Source: Advenella mandrilli (lineage in GTDB: Bacteria > Pseudomonadota > Gammaproteobacteria > Burkholderiales > Burkholderiaceae_B). From it: a stretch of DNA of 64,000 nt. Under the pieces are notes generated by a model that made no database searches, was not told the origin of the DNA, and was given only the letters and a program-made list of their open reading frames with translations. The translations under genes and the position numbers were made by a program. Shown in pieces: positions 38,050 to 47,357 of this stretch (its first letter is position 1; each line of letters begins with the position of its first letter). The stretch lies in the NCBI RefSeq assembly GCF_016595155.1, contig NZ_JAENGP010000013.1, forward strand, positions 62,001 through 126,000. Direction: 5' to 3'.

Positions 38050-39184
38050 ACAGATTTACACGAATGCAAAAATTGTCACGGCCGATGACGTCTTTACCGG
38101 TACGGTAGTGGTTCGCGATGGCCTTATTAGCGAGATCAGCGAAGGAAAGAGTCAGCTTTCGGCCGCCCAGGACTTGAACGGTGACTATTTGATGCCAGGA
38201 TTTATCGAGTTGCATACCGATAATCTGGAAAAATACATGAACCCCCGCCCGGGTGTAGACTGGCCTTCAGATTCTGCCGTACTGGCCCATGATGCGCAAA
38301 TTATCGGCTCAGGCATTACCACGGTGTTTGATGCGCTATCAATTGGAGATGTGAACCCCAAGGGCAACCGTATGATGCAATTGCCACGCATGGTAGATGC
38401 CATTGGCAAGGCTAATCAGGGCGGCCATACGCGTGCTGATCATAGACTGCATTTGCGTTGTGAGGTCAGTCATGAAAAAACCCTTGAGGTTTTTGAGAGT
38501 CTGGTTGACCATGAGCTGGTCAAACTGGTTTCTTTAATGGACCACACGCCCGGGCAGCGCCAGTTTGTCAAATACGAGAAATACCGTGAGTATTATCAGG
38601 GCAAATATCACCTGAGCGATGCCGAGATGGAAAATTTTATTGTTCGCCAGCGCATCAATGCCGAAAAATACAGTGTTGAGTATCGTCGCAAGATTGCCGG
38701 TATTTGCCAGGAAAAAAACCTTTCCATGGCCAGCCATGATGATGCCACTCATGAGCATGTGACAGAGTCGGCCGGTTTTGGCATGCAAATTGCAGAATTT
38801 CCCACCACGCATGAAGCGGCCACGCTTAGCCATCAGTTGGGCATGAAAGTACTGATGGGGGCGCCCAATATTGTACGGGGCGGTTCCCATTCCGGCAATA
38901 TTGCCGCCGCAGATCTTGCCGGCCATGGCGTACTGGATATTCTGTCCAGCGATTATTATCCGGCCAGCCTGTTGCAGGCGGTTAAAAAGCTGAGCGAATT
39001 GGAAAATGGTTACGATTTGCCCAAGGCCGTCGCCACCATTAGCCTGCTGCCGGCACGCGCCGCCAATTTGAGTGATCGCGGTGAAATCAGGCTGGGTTTG
39101 CGGGCGGATCTGGTTCATGTCGCACAGGCCGGTTCTCAGTTTGTGGTGCGTCAGGTCTGGCGCGAAGGGAACAGGGTGTTCTAA
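38039..39184 (+). CDS. phnM: Alkylphosphonate ribose triphosphate diphosphatase PhnM
   Basis: Amidohydrolase-fold hydrolase (381 aa) releasing pyrophosphate to give the PhnJ substrate. Metal-site motifs are in IELHTDNLEKYMNPRP and SHDDATHEHV, and GVLDILSSDYYPASLLQA is typical near the C-terminus. The ATG at 38039 overlaps the end of phnL. Its stop overlaps the phnN start by one base. Confidence 0.95.
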   Translation: MPHEQIYTNAKIVTADDVFTGTVVVRDGLISEISEGKSQLSAAQDLNGDYLMPGFIELHTDNLEKYMNPRPGVDWPSDSAVLAHDAQIIGSGITTVFDALSIGDVNPKGNRMMQLPRMVDAIGKANQGGHTRADHRLHLRCEVSHEKTLEVFESLVDHELVKLVSLMDHTPGQRQFVKYEKYREYYQGKYHLSDAEMENFIVRQRINAEKYSVEYRRKIAGICQEKNLSMASHDDATHEHVTESAGFGMQIAEFPTTHEAATLSHQLGMKVLMGAPNIVRGGSHSGNIAAADLAGHGVLDILSSDYYPASLLQAVKKLSELENGYDLPKAVATISLLPARAANLSDRGEIRLGLRADLVHVAQAGSQFVVRQVWREGNRVF

Positions 39185-39789
39185 TGGCGGGAAAACTGGT
39201 TTACATGGTAGGGCCTTCGGGTAGTGGCAAGGACAGCCTGTTGCAGGCTCTGGAAAACGGTTTGCCAGACGATTGCATCATCATGAAACGGGTCATTACC
39301 CGACCTGAAAACTCACCGGGTGAAGTGGCGGATTCGGTCTCGATGCAAGTATTTGAGCAGATCGAGGCCGAGGGCGGTTTTTCCATGAGCTGGCGGGCCA
39401 ACGGCCTGGCCTATGGTATTCCGAAAGACCTTGACCGTCATCTGGCGGAAGGAAAAACGGTATTGGTTAACGGTTCGCGTTCTTATTGTACTCATGTAAG
39501 CCAGTTATATCCCGATGTCATTATCGTGCTGGTTGCCGTCAAGCCCGAACTGCTCAGGCAACGTCTGGTCAACCGGGGGCGGGAATCCTTGCAGGAAATC
39601 ACCTTGCGTTTAGAACGTAACAGCTGCTTTGAGCAAGTATTGCAAAATAAGCTGTCCTTGCAGCAACTCAGTTTCTTTCTTTTGGACAATTCCGGTGATT
39701 TGAAGCAGGCGGTTGGGCAATTGCGCGATAAACTGGAAATATGGTGTAGTGCCGGGATGCAATCGGATAAAAGTCCGTTGTTATCTTAA
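39184..39789 (+). CDS. phnN: Ribose 1,5-bisphosphokinase PhnN
   Basis: Guanylate-kinase-like enzyme (201 aa) converting ribose 1,5-bisphosphate to PRPP, recycling the C-P lyase product. Walker A VGPSGSGKDSLL starts at about residue 9, and the R-x-I-T-R-P segment (KRVITRPENSPGE) follows. It is coupled to phnM by a TAATG overlap. Confidence 0.93.
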   Translation: MAGKLVYMVGPSGSGKDSLLQALENGLPDDCIIMKRVITRPENSPGEVADSVSMQVFEQIEAEGGFSMSWRANGLAYGIPKDLDRHLAEGKTVLVNGSRSYCTHVSQLYPDVIIVLVAVKPELLRQRLVNRGRESLQEITLRLERNSCFEQVLQNKLSLQQLSFFLLDNSGDLKQAVGQLRDKLEIWCSAGMQSDKSPLLS

Positions 39790-39850
39790 TAACGGCTATT
39801 AAGAAGTCCTGCCCCGGCATGCAAGTCGGGTTTTTGCTCTGGAGTATTTG

Positions 39851-40609
39851 ATGAAATTGACATTTCTGGGCACCGGCGATGCGGCCCAGGTACCTGTTTA
39901 TAACTGTCAGTGTCCGGCATGCCAGCGGGCTGGCCAGGATGAGCGGTTTGTGCGCAAGCCATGCAGCGTGCTGGTACAAAGTGGTGCAGGGCAATGGCTG
40001 GTTGACAGTGGCCATATGGATTTATGCCAGCGTTTTGCGCCAGGTACGCTAAGCGGTATTTTGCAAACGCACTATCATGCCGACCACGCACAAGGCCTGT
40101 TGCATTTGCGCTGGGGTGTGGGAATGCGTATCCCGGTTCATGGTCCGTTTGATGAAGCCGGCTTTGCCGATTTATACAAGCATCCGGGTATTCTTGATTT
40201 TTCGCAGCCTTTTGCGGCATTTGAAACCCGACAATTGGGCGCGCAACTGCAGGTAACCGCCTTGCCGTTGGTGCATTCAAAACCCTGTTTTGGTTATTTG
40301 TTTGAGGAAGGGGAAAGGCGCATTGCCTACTTGACCGATACGGTCGGATTGGGGGCGGATACGTATGCTTTTTTAAAACAGCGGCCCCTGGATTATTGCA
40401 TTGTAGACTGTTCCCATCCGCCTCGCGATACGCCTCCACGCAATCACAATGACCTGAACACGGCCCTGAAAATGGGTGAGGGCCTGGCGATTGGTACCTT
40501 GCTGCTGACTCATATAGGCCATGAAATGGATAACTGGCTCATTAACAATCCCGCCTCCCTGCCGGCTAATGTCAAGGTGGCCAGCGACGGACAAGTTCTT
40601 AAGGTTTGA
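39851..40609 (+). CDS. phnP: Phosphoribosyl cyclic phosphodiesterase PhnP
   Basis: Metallo-beta-lactamase-fold phosphodiesterase (252 aa) that opens 5-phosphoribosyl 1,2-cyclic phosphate. Metal ligands are in QTHYHADHAQGLL, and the structural zinc cysteines are visible at PVYNCQCPACQRAG. I chose the ATG at 39851 preceded by GGAG rather than the adjacent TTG. It is the last gene of the operon before a strong terminator. Confidence 0.94.
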   Translation: MKLTFLGTGDAAQVPVYNCQCPACQRAGQDERFVRKPCSVLVQSGAGQWLVDSGHMDLCQRFAPGTLSGILQTHYHADHAQGLLHLRWGVGMRIPVHGPFDEAGFADLYKHPGILDFSQPFAAFETRQLGAQLQVTALPLVHSKPCFGYLFEEGERRIAYLTDTVGLGADTYAFLKQRPLDYCIVDCSHPPRDTPPRNHNDLNTALKMGEGLAIGTLLLTHIGHEMDNWLINNPASLPANVKVASDGQVLKV

Positions 40610-40649
40610 TATTGTTTCTTATAGATGGTTTAATAATATTCAGGTTCAT

Positions 40650-40676
40650 GCCCCGTTAATCGGGGCGTTATTTTTT
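40650..40676 (+). terminator. Terminator of the phn operon
   Basis: GC-rich stem GCCCCG/CGGGGC with loop TTAAT followed by GTTATTTTTT, 40 bases after the phnP stop. Confidence 0.88.
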
Positions 40677-40707
40677 AATCTCCGAAGTAAACAAACAGGA
40701 ACAACAC

Positions 40708-41982
40708 ATGCTGGAACCCTTGTCCTATTGGCTTAAAGCCTGGGAATATGACGTGACGGAAAACGAGGCCACCTGGATTGCGCTGGGCTTGATTTTCATT
40801 ACAACCGTTATCATTCATTTCATCCTGCATTATGGGGTGGTACGATTTTTGCGGGCGCATATGCAAAAATCCCCGTATCTGTTTTTACAGCTATTAAGCC
40901 ATTCTCGTCTGCTCAGCCACGTAGTCTTTTTTATTCAGGGGATCCTGGTCGGTATACAGGCCAATTTATGGCTATTACAGGGAAGGCTTCTGAATAGCAT
41001 ATTAATTGCCGTGCAAATATGGACATATATTTATGCACTGCTCGCCTTGTTTTCAACGCTGAATATCCTGCTGGACTGGTGTTATAAAAGGCAGGTGGCC
41101 ACACAGCTTCCTTTAAACGGGATTTTCCAGACCATCAAGCTGGTCGCTTCCATTGCGGTGGGTATTTTCATTGTTTCCCTGCTTATTGGCCGTTCACCGG
41201 TTATTTTGCTTAGTGGTTTGGGTGCCATGACGGCGGTCTTGATGTTGGTATTCAAAGACCCCATTCTGGGTTTGGTGGCAGGTATACAGTTGTCGGCCAA
41301 CCATATGCTCAAGCTGGGTGACTGGCTGGAAATGCCCAAATATAATGCCGATGGCGCGGTGATTGATGTTGGCTTGACAACGGTCAAGGTCCAGAACTGG
41401 GACAACACGATCACCACGGTACCCACTTATGCGCTTATTTCAGATTCGTTCAAGAACTGGCGGGCAATGTCGGAATCGGGAGGGCGCCGTATCAAGCGTT
41501 CCGTTAATATTGATGTGACCAGCATTAATTTTATCAGTGAGACAGAAATGAAAAAGCTGGCCAGAAGCCGTTTGTTGGCCAGCTATATTCTGGATAAAAG
41601 CCGGGAGGTTGAAAAACACAACCAGGAGCATAACTGGGACTTAAGCACGGCCCTGAATGGCCGGCGGTTAACTAATATAGGTACTTTCAGGGCCTATTTG
41701 GAAACGTATTTGCGCAATCATGCCAATATCCGCAAAGACATGACCATCATGGTCCGGCAGTTGGCCCCCACTGAAGATGGTGTGCCTATTGAAATTTACT
41801 GCTTTACCAATACCGTGGCGTGGGTTGAATATGAAAGTATCCAGGCTGATATTTTTGATCATGTTTTTGCCGTGGTTCCCGAGTTTGGGCTGCGCCTGCA
41901 TCAATCGCCCACCGGGCATGACTTTGCGTCGATTGCCCGGAACTTGTCCGGTGTAGCAGAAAAGCAAAGCCAGTCGGCCTGA
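40708..41982 (+). CDS. MscS-family mechanosensitive channel (YbdG-like)
   Basis: Inner-membrane protein (424 aa) with about five hydrophobic segments and an MscS core. The pore-lining helix region [20 protein letters not shown] and the following [18 protein letters not shown] beta-domain motif are clear. The large C-terminal cytoplasmic part resembles YbdG/Ynal-type channels, which act in mild osmotic stress. It is separated from phn by a terminator, so no link to phosphonates is implied. Confidence 0.87.
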   Translation: MLEPLSYWLKAWEYDVTENEATWIALGLIFITTVIIHFILHYGVVRFLRAHMQKSPYLFLQLLSHSRLLSHVVFFIQGILVGIQANLWLLQGRLLNSILIAVQIWTYIYALLALFSTLNILLDWCYKRQVATQLPLNGIFQTIKLVASIAVGIFIVSLLIGRSPVILLSGLGAMTAVLMLVFKDPILGLVAGIQLSANHMLKLGDWLEMPKYNADGAVIDVGLTTVKVQNWDNTITTVPTYALISDSFKNWRAMSESGGRRIKRSVNIDVTSINFISETEMKKLARSRLLASYILDKSREVEKHNQEHNWDLSTALNGRRLTNIGTFRAYLETYLRNHANIRKDMTIMVRQLAPTEDGVPIEIYCFTNTVAWVEYESIQADIFDHVFAVVPEFGLRLHQSPTGHDFASIARNLSGVAEKQSQSA

Positions 41983-42074
41983 AAGCAGGGCCGCTGACAG
42001 TTGGGAGAATTGGGTATTTACGTATAAAAAAGCCAGGTAATGACCCGATTCAACCACGGCGCGATTGCCGCGAC

Positions 42075-42140
42075 TTGAACAGGAAAGTGCTCTGCTATAA
42101 TAGATTGATATTATTTTTACCCGAAATGGGTAAATTTTTT
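42075..42140 (+). promoter_or_regulatory. Promoter with adjacent inverted repeat before the NitT/TauT-type importer
   Basis: A perfect -10 box TATAAT is at 42096-42101 with a weak TTGAAC -35 at 42075-42080 (15-base spacer). A perfect inverted repeat TTTACCCGAAATGGGTAAA (42116-42134), followed by six T, starts about 8 bases after the expected transcription start. It may be an operator or a short attenuator. Confidence 0.45.
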
Positions 42141-42178
42141 CTATTGTTTTATAAGAAAATCCATGTAGGAGATTGAAA

Positions 42179-43204
42179 ATGGCTATTTCCCGTCGTGATC
42201 TAATGAAAGTGGCCGGTATTTCCGGTTTGGCCGCCATGGCCCCTGCTTTTGTGCGTGCCCAAGATAAAAAACTGGAAAAAACAGATGTCTCAATCGCGGT
42301 AGGTGGCCAGGCGCTGGTGTATTACCTGCCGTTATCCATTGCTGACATCAATGGCTACTTCAAGGACGAAGGCCTGAATGTGAAAATCGCCGACTTTGCC
42401 GGCGGTTCAAAAGCCTTGCAGGCCGTGGTGGGTGGCAGTGCCGATGTTTGCTCCGGTGCGTTCGAACACACCATTAACCTGCAGGCCAAGAAACAGTTTT
42501 ACCGTTCTTTTGTGCTGCAGGGGCGTGCGCCCATGATTGGCCTGGCGGTGTCCAAAATGAACATGCCCGATTACCAGTCGCCGGCAGACCTGAAAGGCAA
42601 AAAAATCGGTGTCACGGCGCCGGGTTCGTCCACCAATATGCTGGTTAGCTTTTTCCTGAAACAACATGGCTTGAAAGATTCCGATGTGTCTATTATTGGT
42701 GTCGGTGCCGGTGCTGGTGCCGTTACTGCCTTGCGTTCAGGGCAGATTGATGCCATCAGTAACGTAGACCCGGTACTAAGTATTCTTGATTTTGCGGGGG
42801 ATATCCAGATTATTGCCGATACCCGCAGCCTGCAGGTTACCGAAGATATTTTTGGCGGCCCCATGCCTTCAGGCTGCCTGTATGCGTCACAACGCTTTAT
42901 TGATGAAAATCCCAATACGACCCAGGCGTTGGCCAATGCCATTGTAAAAGCCGACAAGTGGATCCAGCAGGTGGGGGTCGATGAAGTTATGAAGGTGGTT
43001 CCCGAAAATTACCTGTTAGGTAATCCCGAGGTGTACAAGCTGGCCTTGACCAAAAGTTTCGAGGGTTTGTCACCCAATGGCCTGATGAACGAGAAAGGTC
43101 CTGAAACGGCCCTTAAAGCATTGGCCAGTTACATTAAAAACTTCAACGCTGAGGCGATAGATTTGTCCAAATGCTGGACCAACGATTTTGCTGAAAAAGC
43201 CTAA
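42179..43204 (+). CDS. NitT/TauT-family ABC substrate-binding protein
   Basis: Periplasmic binding protein (341 aa) with a twin-arginine-like signal (MAISRRDLMKVAGISGLAAM, cut near FVRAQ). The SsuA/TauA/NMT1-like fold shows in YYLPLSIADINGYFKDEGLN, LKGKKIGVTAPGSSTNMLV and ALRSGQIDAISNVDP. Relatives bind nitrate, sulfonates, taurine or pyrimidines, so the ligand is not predictable here. The ATG at 42179 follows AGGAG. ATPase and permease genes follow directly. Confidence 0.85.
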   Translation: MAISRRDLMKVAGISGLAAMAPAFVRAQDKKLEKTDVSIAVGGQALVYYLPLSIADINGYFKDEGLNVKIADFAGGSKALQAVVGGSADVCSGAFEHTINLQAKKQFYRSFVLQGRAPMIGLAVSKMNMPDYQSPADLKGKKIGVTAPGSSTNMLVSFFLKQHGLKDSDVSIIGVGAGAGAVTALRSGQIDAISNVDPVLSILDFAGDIQIIADTRSLQVTEDIFGGPMPSGCLYASQRFIDENPNTTQALANAIVKADKWIQQVGVDEVMKVVPENYLLGNPEVYKLALTKSFEGLSPNGLMNEKGPETALKALASYIKNFNAEAIDLSKCWTNDFAEKA

Positions 43205-43219
43205 AACGCTTAAATCAAT

Positions 43220-44029
43220 ATGTCAGAACCTGCATTATCAATGGATAAAATCACGTGTACCTTTGTGTCACGTGATAATAAAAACGAAAAATATACCGCG
43301 CTACGTGACGCCACCTTGCATATCGCACCGGGTGAGTTTGTCTCTGTCGTGGGCCCAACCGGTTGCGGCAAATCAACCCTGCTTAATGTAGGGGCCGGTT
43401 TGCTGGAGCCGTCTTCCGGTACGGTCAAGGTGTTTGGCCAACCCTTGCAAGGCATTAATCATCGGGCGGGGTACATGTTCCAGGGCGAGGCACTTATGCC
43501 CTGGCGCAGTGCGATTGAGAACGTGATGGCCGGGCTTGAGTTTGCCAATATTCCCAAAGAACAGGCTCGTTCCCGGGCCATGGATTGGCTGCAGCGGGTG
43601 GGTTTGTCACATGCCGTTAACAAGTACCCCCATCAAATGTCGGGGGGTATGCGCAAACGGGCCATGCTGGCGCAAACCATGATTCGTGACCCCGATATTA
43701 TCCTGATGGATGAACCGTTTTCCGCCCTGGATATCCAGACCCGCCAACTCATGGAAAACGAAGTGCTGGAAATCTGGATGAGCCAGCGCAAGGCCGTTTT
43801 GTTCATTACCCATGATCTGGATGAGGCGATAGCCATGAGTGACCGGGTGGTTATTCTTTCGGCAGGCCCGGGAACGCATATTATTGGCGAGTTCAAGATT
43901 GATTTGCCCCGGCCCCGTGATGTTGCCGAGGTTCGTTCCCATACCCGCTTTACCGAGCTGCACAAGGCAATCTGGGATGTCCTGCGCGAAGAAGTCCTGA
44001 AAGGGTATGATCAACAGAAACGGTCCTGA
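43220..44029 (+). CDS. NitT/TauT-family ABC ATPase
   Basis: ABC ATPase (269 aa) of an SsuB/TauB-like importer. Walker A VGPTGCGKSTLL, Q-loop GYMFQGEALMPWR, signature QMSGGMRKRAMLAQTM and Walker B IILMDEPFSALD are intact. It follows the binding protein by 15 bases and is followed by the permease, whose ATG is one base after its stop. Confidence 0.9.
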   Translation: MSEPALSMDKITCTFVSRDNKNEKYTALRDATLHIAPGEFVSVVGPTGCGKSTLLNVGAGLLEPSSGTVKVFGQPLQGINHRAGYMFQGEALMPWRSAIENVMAGLEFANIPKEQARSRAMDWLQRVGLSHAVNKYPHQMSGGMRKRAMLAQTMIRDPDIILMDEPFSALDIQTRQLMENEVLEIWMSQRKAVLFITHDLDEAIAMSDRVVILSAGPGTHIIGEFKIDLPRPRDVAEVRSHTRFTELHKAIWDVLREEVLKGYDQQKRS

Positions 44030-44030
44030 T

Positions 44031-44825
44031 ATGTGGAATTCAATTAAACCTAACACGCGCAACTTCCGGTTGTGGCAATTTATTATTCTGGCGTCAATAC
44101 TGGGTATTTGGTATTTCGCTTCCCTTAACGACAACGTGGCTTTCTTCTTCGGCCGGCCATTTGGGGTGGCACAAACCATCTGGGACTGGTTTATTGCCGA
44201 TGGCAATATTTACCGGCATTTGGGCGTTACCTTAAGTGAAACCCTACTGGCTTTTGTGATTGGTACGGTTTTCGGGATGCTGTTTGGCTTGTGGCTAGGC
44301 CTGTCTAAAACCGCCAGCCTGGTGCTTGATCCGTTCCTGACGGCACTCAACTCTATGCCCCGCGTTATTCTGGCGCCTATTTTTGCCATGTGGTTTGGCC
44401 TGGGAATCTGGTCAAAAGTGGCGCTGGCCGTGACACTGGTGTTTTTTATTGTGTTTTTTAACGTGTACCAGGGCATTAAAGAAGTTAGCCCTACATTGCT
44501 TGATAATGCAAAAATGCTGGGTGCCAACCGCAAGCAATTGCTGCGCCATGTTTATTTGCCTTCGGCAACCAGTTGGGTATTTTCAAGCCTGCACGCGTCG
44601 GTAGGCCTGGCCTTTGTGGGGGCTGTGGTGGGTGAGTACCTGGGTTCGGCCAGCGGGGTGGGTTACCTTATTTTGCAGGCCGAAGGCACCTTCGATATCA
44701 ATACGGTGGTGGCCGGCATTATTGTGTTAACCGTGTTTGCGCTGATCCTGGATTTAATGGTCAGCCTTACCGAGAAACATTTCCTGACCTGGAAACCCAC
44801 GTCGGGCGAAACCGAGAAGTTATAA
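44031..44825 (+). CDS. NitT/TauT-family ABC permease
   Basis: Inner-membrane permease (264 aa), SsuC/TauC-like, with about six membrane segments and the EAA loop (DNAKMLGANRKQLLRHVYLP). The ATG at 44031 comes directly after the ATPase stop; an ATG at 44007 would give an overlapping alternative start. It ends the transporter operon before a clear terminator. Confidence 0.89.
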   Translation: MWNSIKPNTRNFRLWQFIILASILGIWYFASLNDNVAFFFGRPFGVAQTIWDWFIADGNIYRHLGVTLSETLLAFVIGTVFGMLFGLWLGLSKTASLVLDPFLTALNSMPRVILAPIFAMWFGLGIWSKVALAVTLVFFIVFFNVYQGIKEVSPTLLDNAKMLGANRKQLLRHVYLPSATSWVFSSLHASVGLAFVGAVVGEYLGSASGVGYLILQAEGTFDINTVVAGIIVLTVFALILDLMVSLTEKHFLTWKPTSGETEKL

Positions 44826-44875
44826 GCGATAAACGATTAGTAATTTAAACGAGTCCGTTTTTGCAAACTCACCAG

Positions 44876-44924
44876 ATCCTCCTGTAGCCGGATGGTACAC
44901 GCCGGCAACAGGAGGATTTTTTTT
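44876..44924 (+). terminator. Terminator of the NitT/TauT-type transporter operon
   Basis: 10-bp outer stem ATCCTCCTGT/ACAGGAGGAT, inner GCCGG/CCGGC, then eight T. Confidence 0.9.
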
Positions 44925-45051
44925 GGGAGCTTTTCTCCCTGCATTTTTTTGGCTGAATGGGATTCACGGCTTGCAAGGTGGACATATCTGGTTAAGATAT
45001 TACCTTAACAAAGCATAGTTTGAGTTAATAACAATATTTATTTTTTGCTGG

Positions 45052-46137
45052 ATGAAAATGACAAAACAAATCAGAATTGCGGCCATTCCCGGAGATGGTA
45101 TTGGTAAAGAGGTCATGCCCGAGGGCTTGCGCGTATTGAAAGCGGCACAGGAAAAATTTGGGCTGGATTTGCACATAGAAGAATTTGAATGGGCCAGTTG
45201 TGATTATTACGCCCGTCACGGCAAAATGATGCCTGATGACTGGTTTGAAACCCTGCAGCAGTTTGATGCCATTTATTTTGGTGCCGTAGGTTGGCCTGAT
45301 ACCGTGCCAGACCATATTTCCCTGTGGGGGTCTTTGCTTAAGTTCCGGCGTGATTTTGACCAGTACGTTAACTTGCGTCCGGTCAAGCTGTTACCTGGCG
45401 TGCCATGCCCGCTGGCCAACCGGCAGCCCGGCGATATTGATTTCCTGGTCGTACGTGAAAACACCGAAGGCGAATATTCGTCGGTAGGCGGAAAAATGTT
45501 TGAAGGCACCGACCGTGAACTGGTATTGCAGGAATCGGTCTTTACCCGCAAGGGCGTAGACCGCATTCTGAAATATGCCTTTGAACTGGCGGCCAGGCGC
45601 GAACGTAAAAAACTCACGGCCGCCACCAAATCCAATGGCATTTCAATTAGCATGCCTTACTGGGATGAACGGGTGGCCTTAATGGCGCAAGAATACCCAC
45701 AGGTGCAATGGGATAAACAGCATATCGACATTCTTTCTGCCCGCTTTGTGCTGCAGCCCGACCGCTTTGATGTGGTGGTGGCCTCTAACCTGTTTGGCGA
45801 TATCCTGTCCGACCTGGGGCCGGCATGTACCGGTACGATTGGCCTGGCTCCTTCGGCTAACCTGAACCCAGACCGTACCTTCCCGTCCCTGTTCGAACCG
45901 GTACACGGTTCTGCCCCCGATATCTACGGGCAGAACATTGCCAACCCGATTGCCATGATCTGGTCCGGCGCCATGATGTTAGACTTTTTCAGCGAACAGA
46001 ATACCGCCTGCGCACAGGCCCATGATGCCATTATGGCTGCGATTGAAACCATTCTGGTGCAAGGGCCCAAATCCCGTGACCTGGGCGGGTCGGCCAATAC
46101 CACAGAAATTGGCAGGGCGATTGCCAGCCTTATTTAA
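45052..46137 (+). CDS. Tartrate dehydrogenase / D-malate dehydrogenase family enzyme
   Basis: NAD-dependent beta-decarboxylating dehydrogenase (361 aa) of the IMDH/TDH family. The N-terminus IAAIPGDGIGKEVMPEGLRV and VRENTEGEYSSVGGKMFEGT, with the NAD-side motif EPVHGSAPDIYGQNIANPIA, fit TtuC/DmlA-type tartrate or D-malate dehydrogenases rather than LeuB. It would oxidise a 2-hydroxy-dicarboxylate in the cytoplasm. It sits 23 bases upstream of an asparaginase gene, so the two may be co-transcribed. Confidence 0.85.
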   Translation: MKMTKQIRIAAIPGDGIGKEVMPEGLRVLKAAQEKFGLDLHIEEFEWASCDYYARHGKMMPDDWFETLQQFDAIYFGAVGWPDTVPDHISLWGSLLKFRRDFDQYVNLRPVKLLPGVPCPLANRQPGDIDFLVVRENTEGEYSSVGGKMFEGTDRELVLQESVFTRKGVDRILKYAFELAARRERKKLTAATKSNGISISMPYWDERVALMAQEYPQVQWDKQHIDILSARFVLQPDRFDVVVASNLFGDILSDLGPACTGTIGLAPSANLNPDRTFPSLFEPVHGSAPDIYGQNIANPIAMIWSGAMMLDFFSEQNTACAQAHDAIMAAIETILVQGPKSRDLGGSANTTEIGRAIASLI

Positions 46138-46160
46138 GCATTGGCCAACAAGGAAAAATA

Positions 46161-47156
46161 ATGAGCAAGAAACGGATCGCCATTGGCGCCTTGGGGGGCA
46201 CCATCAGCATGACAGCCAGCCCGTCTGGCGGGGTCACTGCCACACTGGGTGCCCGGGAGCTGGCGCAAACCGTGCCGGGTATTGCCAATATGGCAGAACT
46301 TAGCCTGCAGACCCTGGAAAAACTGCCCAGTGGTTCTATCCGTTTTGAGCATCTTTTCAATTGCCTGGCATGGGCCGAAAAAGAAGTGGAAAAGGGGGCT
46401 GCTGGTGTCATTATTACCCAGGGTACCGATACACTTGAAGAATCCGCCTTTTTTCTGGATCTTTTCTGGCGCCATACCCAGCCCTTGGTATTGATGGGAG
46501 CCATGCGCTCGCCAGAAGCGCCCGGTGCTGATGGCGCTGCCAATTTGCTGGCTTCGGTAGCGGTTGCCTGCAGCCAGGCATCCGCCAACAGGGGGGTGCT
46601 GGTTGTCATGAATGATGACATTCATGAGGCGCGGCATGTACGCAAAGTCCATTCAACCCGGGTTAACGCCTTTGAGTCACCGGTATTTGGTGTAGTGGGG
46701 GTGGTGCTTGAAAACCGGGTGCAATATTTCAGGCCAACGGTTCGCAAGCCGCAACTGCCCATTCCGGCCAGTTTCAACAAGAAAGTATTGCTCTTTGAAC
46801 ATGCGATAAGCGATGACCCTGATATTATTTTGCTGGCGCTTGAACATGCCGCATACCAAGGGGTGGTGATTGCCGGATTCGGCTCGGGCCATGTCTCTGA
46901 ACCCATGCGCAATGTGCTGGTGGCGGCTGCCGGGCGGATACCGGTGCTGGTCTGTTCCAGAACCGCTGCGGGCAGTACCACCAACGCGGTTTATGGTTAT
47001 AAAGGGGCAGAAATAGACCTGCAGCAAAACGGTGTTTTAATGGGGCAGTGGTTGTGTCCCCGCAAGGCTCGCCTGTTACTTGCTGCGGCACTTTGGAATG
47101 ACTGTAACAGGGAACAAATAAAAGAGCTGCTTGGCCAATGGGGTGCAAGCCAATGA
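46161..47156 (+). CDS. L-asparaginase family protein
   Basis: Asparaginase/glutaminase-fold amidohydrolase (331 aa). The first catalytic Thr is in ALGGTISMTAS and the second in VIITQGTDTLEESAFFLD; a substrate segment (GAMRSPEAPGADGAANLLAS) follows. No signal peptide is seen, so it is cytoplasmic and type-I-like. It would release aspartate and ammonia. Substrate breadth is uncertain. Confidence 0.88.
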   Translation: MSKKRIAIGALGGTISMTASPSGGVTATLGARELAQTVPGIANMAELSLQTLEKLPSGSIRFEHLFNCLAWAEKEVEKGAAGVIITQGTDTLEESAFFLDLFWRHTQPLVLMGAMRSPEAPGADGAANLLASVAVACSQASANRGVLVVMNDDIHEARHVRKVHSTRVNAFESPVFGVVGVVLENRVQYFRPTVRKPQLPIPASFNKKVLLFEHAISDDPDIILLALEHAAYQGVVIAGFGSGHVSEPMRNVLVAAAGRIPVLVCSRTAAGSTTNAVYGYKGAEIDLQQNGVLMGQWLCPRKARLLLAAALWNDCNREQIKELLGQWGASQ

Positions 47157-47169
47157 CATCGGGGAAAAC

Positions 47170-47304
47170 ATGAGTATTTTCAGCTATTTTTTAATTGCCA
47201 TTGTTCTGGGCATCTTGTTTTTGGGTATTGGGCTGATTGCCTGGCGGCTGATTAAGCGGGCGATAGGCATACCCAAGGAAATTGACAAAAGCGAAGTGGA
47301 TTGA
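47170..47304 (+). CDS. Small membrane protein, 44 residues
   Basis: Short frame M-S-I-F-S-Y-F then a hydrophobic stretch (LIAIVLGILFLGIGLIAW) and a basic tail RLIKRAIGIPKEIDKSEVD. The start at 47170 is 13 bases after the asparaginase stop. GGGGAAAAC upstream is a moderate ribosome site. A single-span small protein is plausible; no function recognised. Confidence 0.5.
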   Translation: MSIFSYFLIAIVLGILFLGIGLIAWRLIKRAIGIPKEIDKSEVD

Positions 47305-47310
47305 CCTTTT

Positions 47311-47339
47311 ACTTTATTGGCAGGCCTGGCCAATAAAGT
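47311..47339. repeat. Perfect inverted repeat between convergent genes
   Basis: 11-bp stem ACTTTATTGGC/GCCAATAAAGT with a 7-base loop. Neither side has a T-run, but the position between converging gene ends suggests a terminator-like function. Confidence 0.55.
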
Positions 47340-47357
47340 AAGGGCCATAAAGTATGG

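Noticed and set aside
40708-41982. MscS-family channel as part of the phosphonate operon
   Set aside because: A strong terminator at 40650-40676 separates it from phnP, and no functional link is known.
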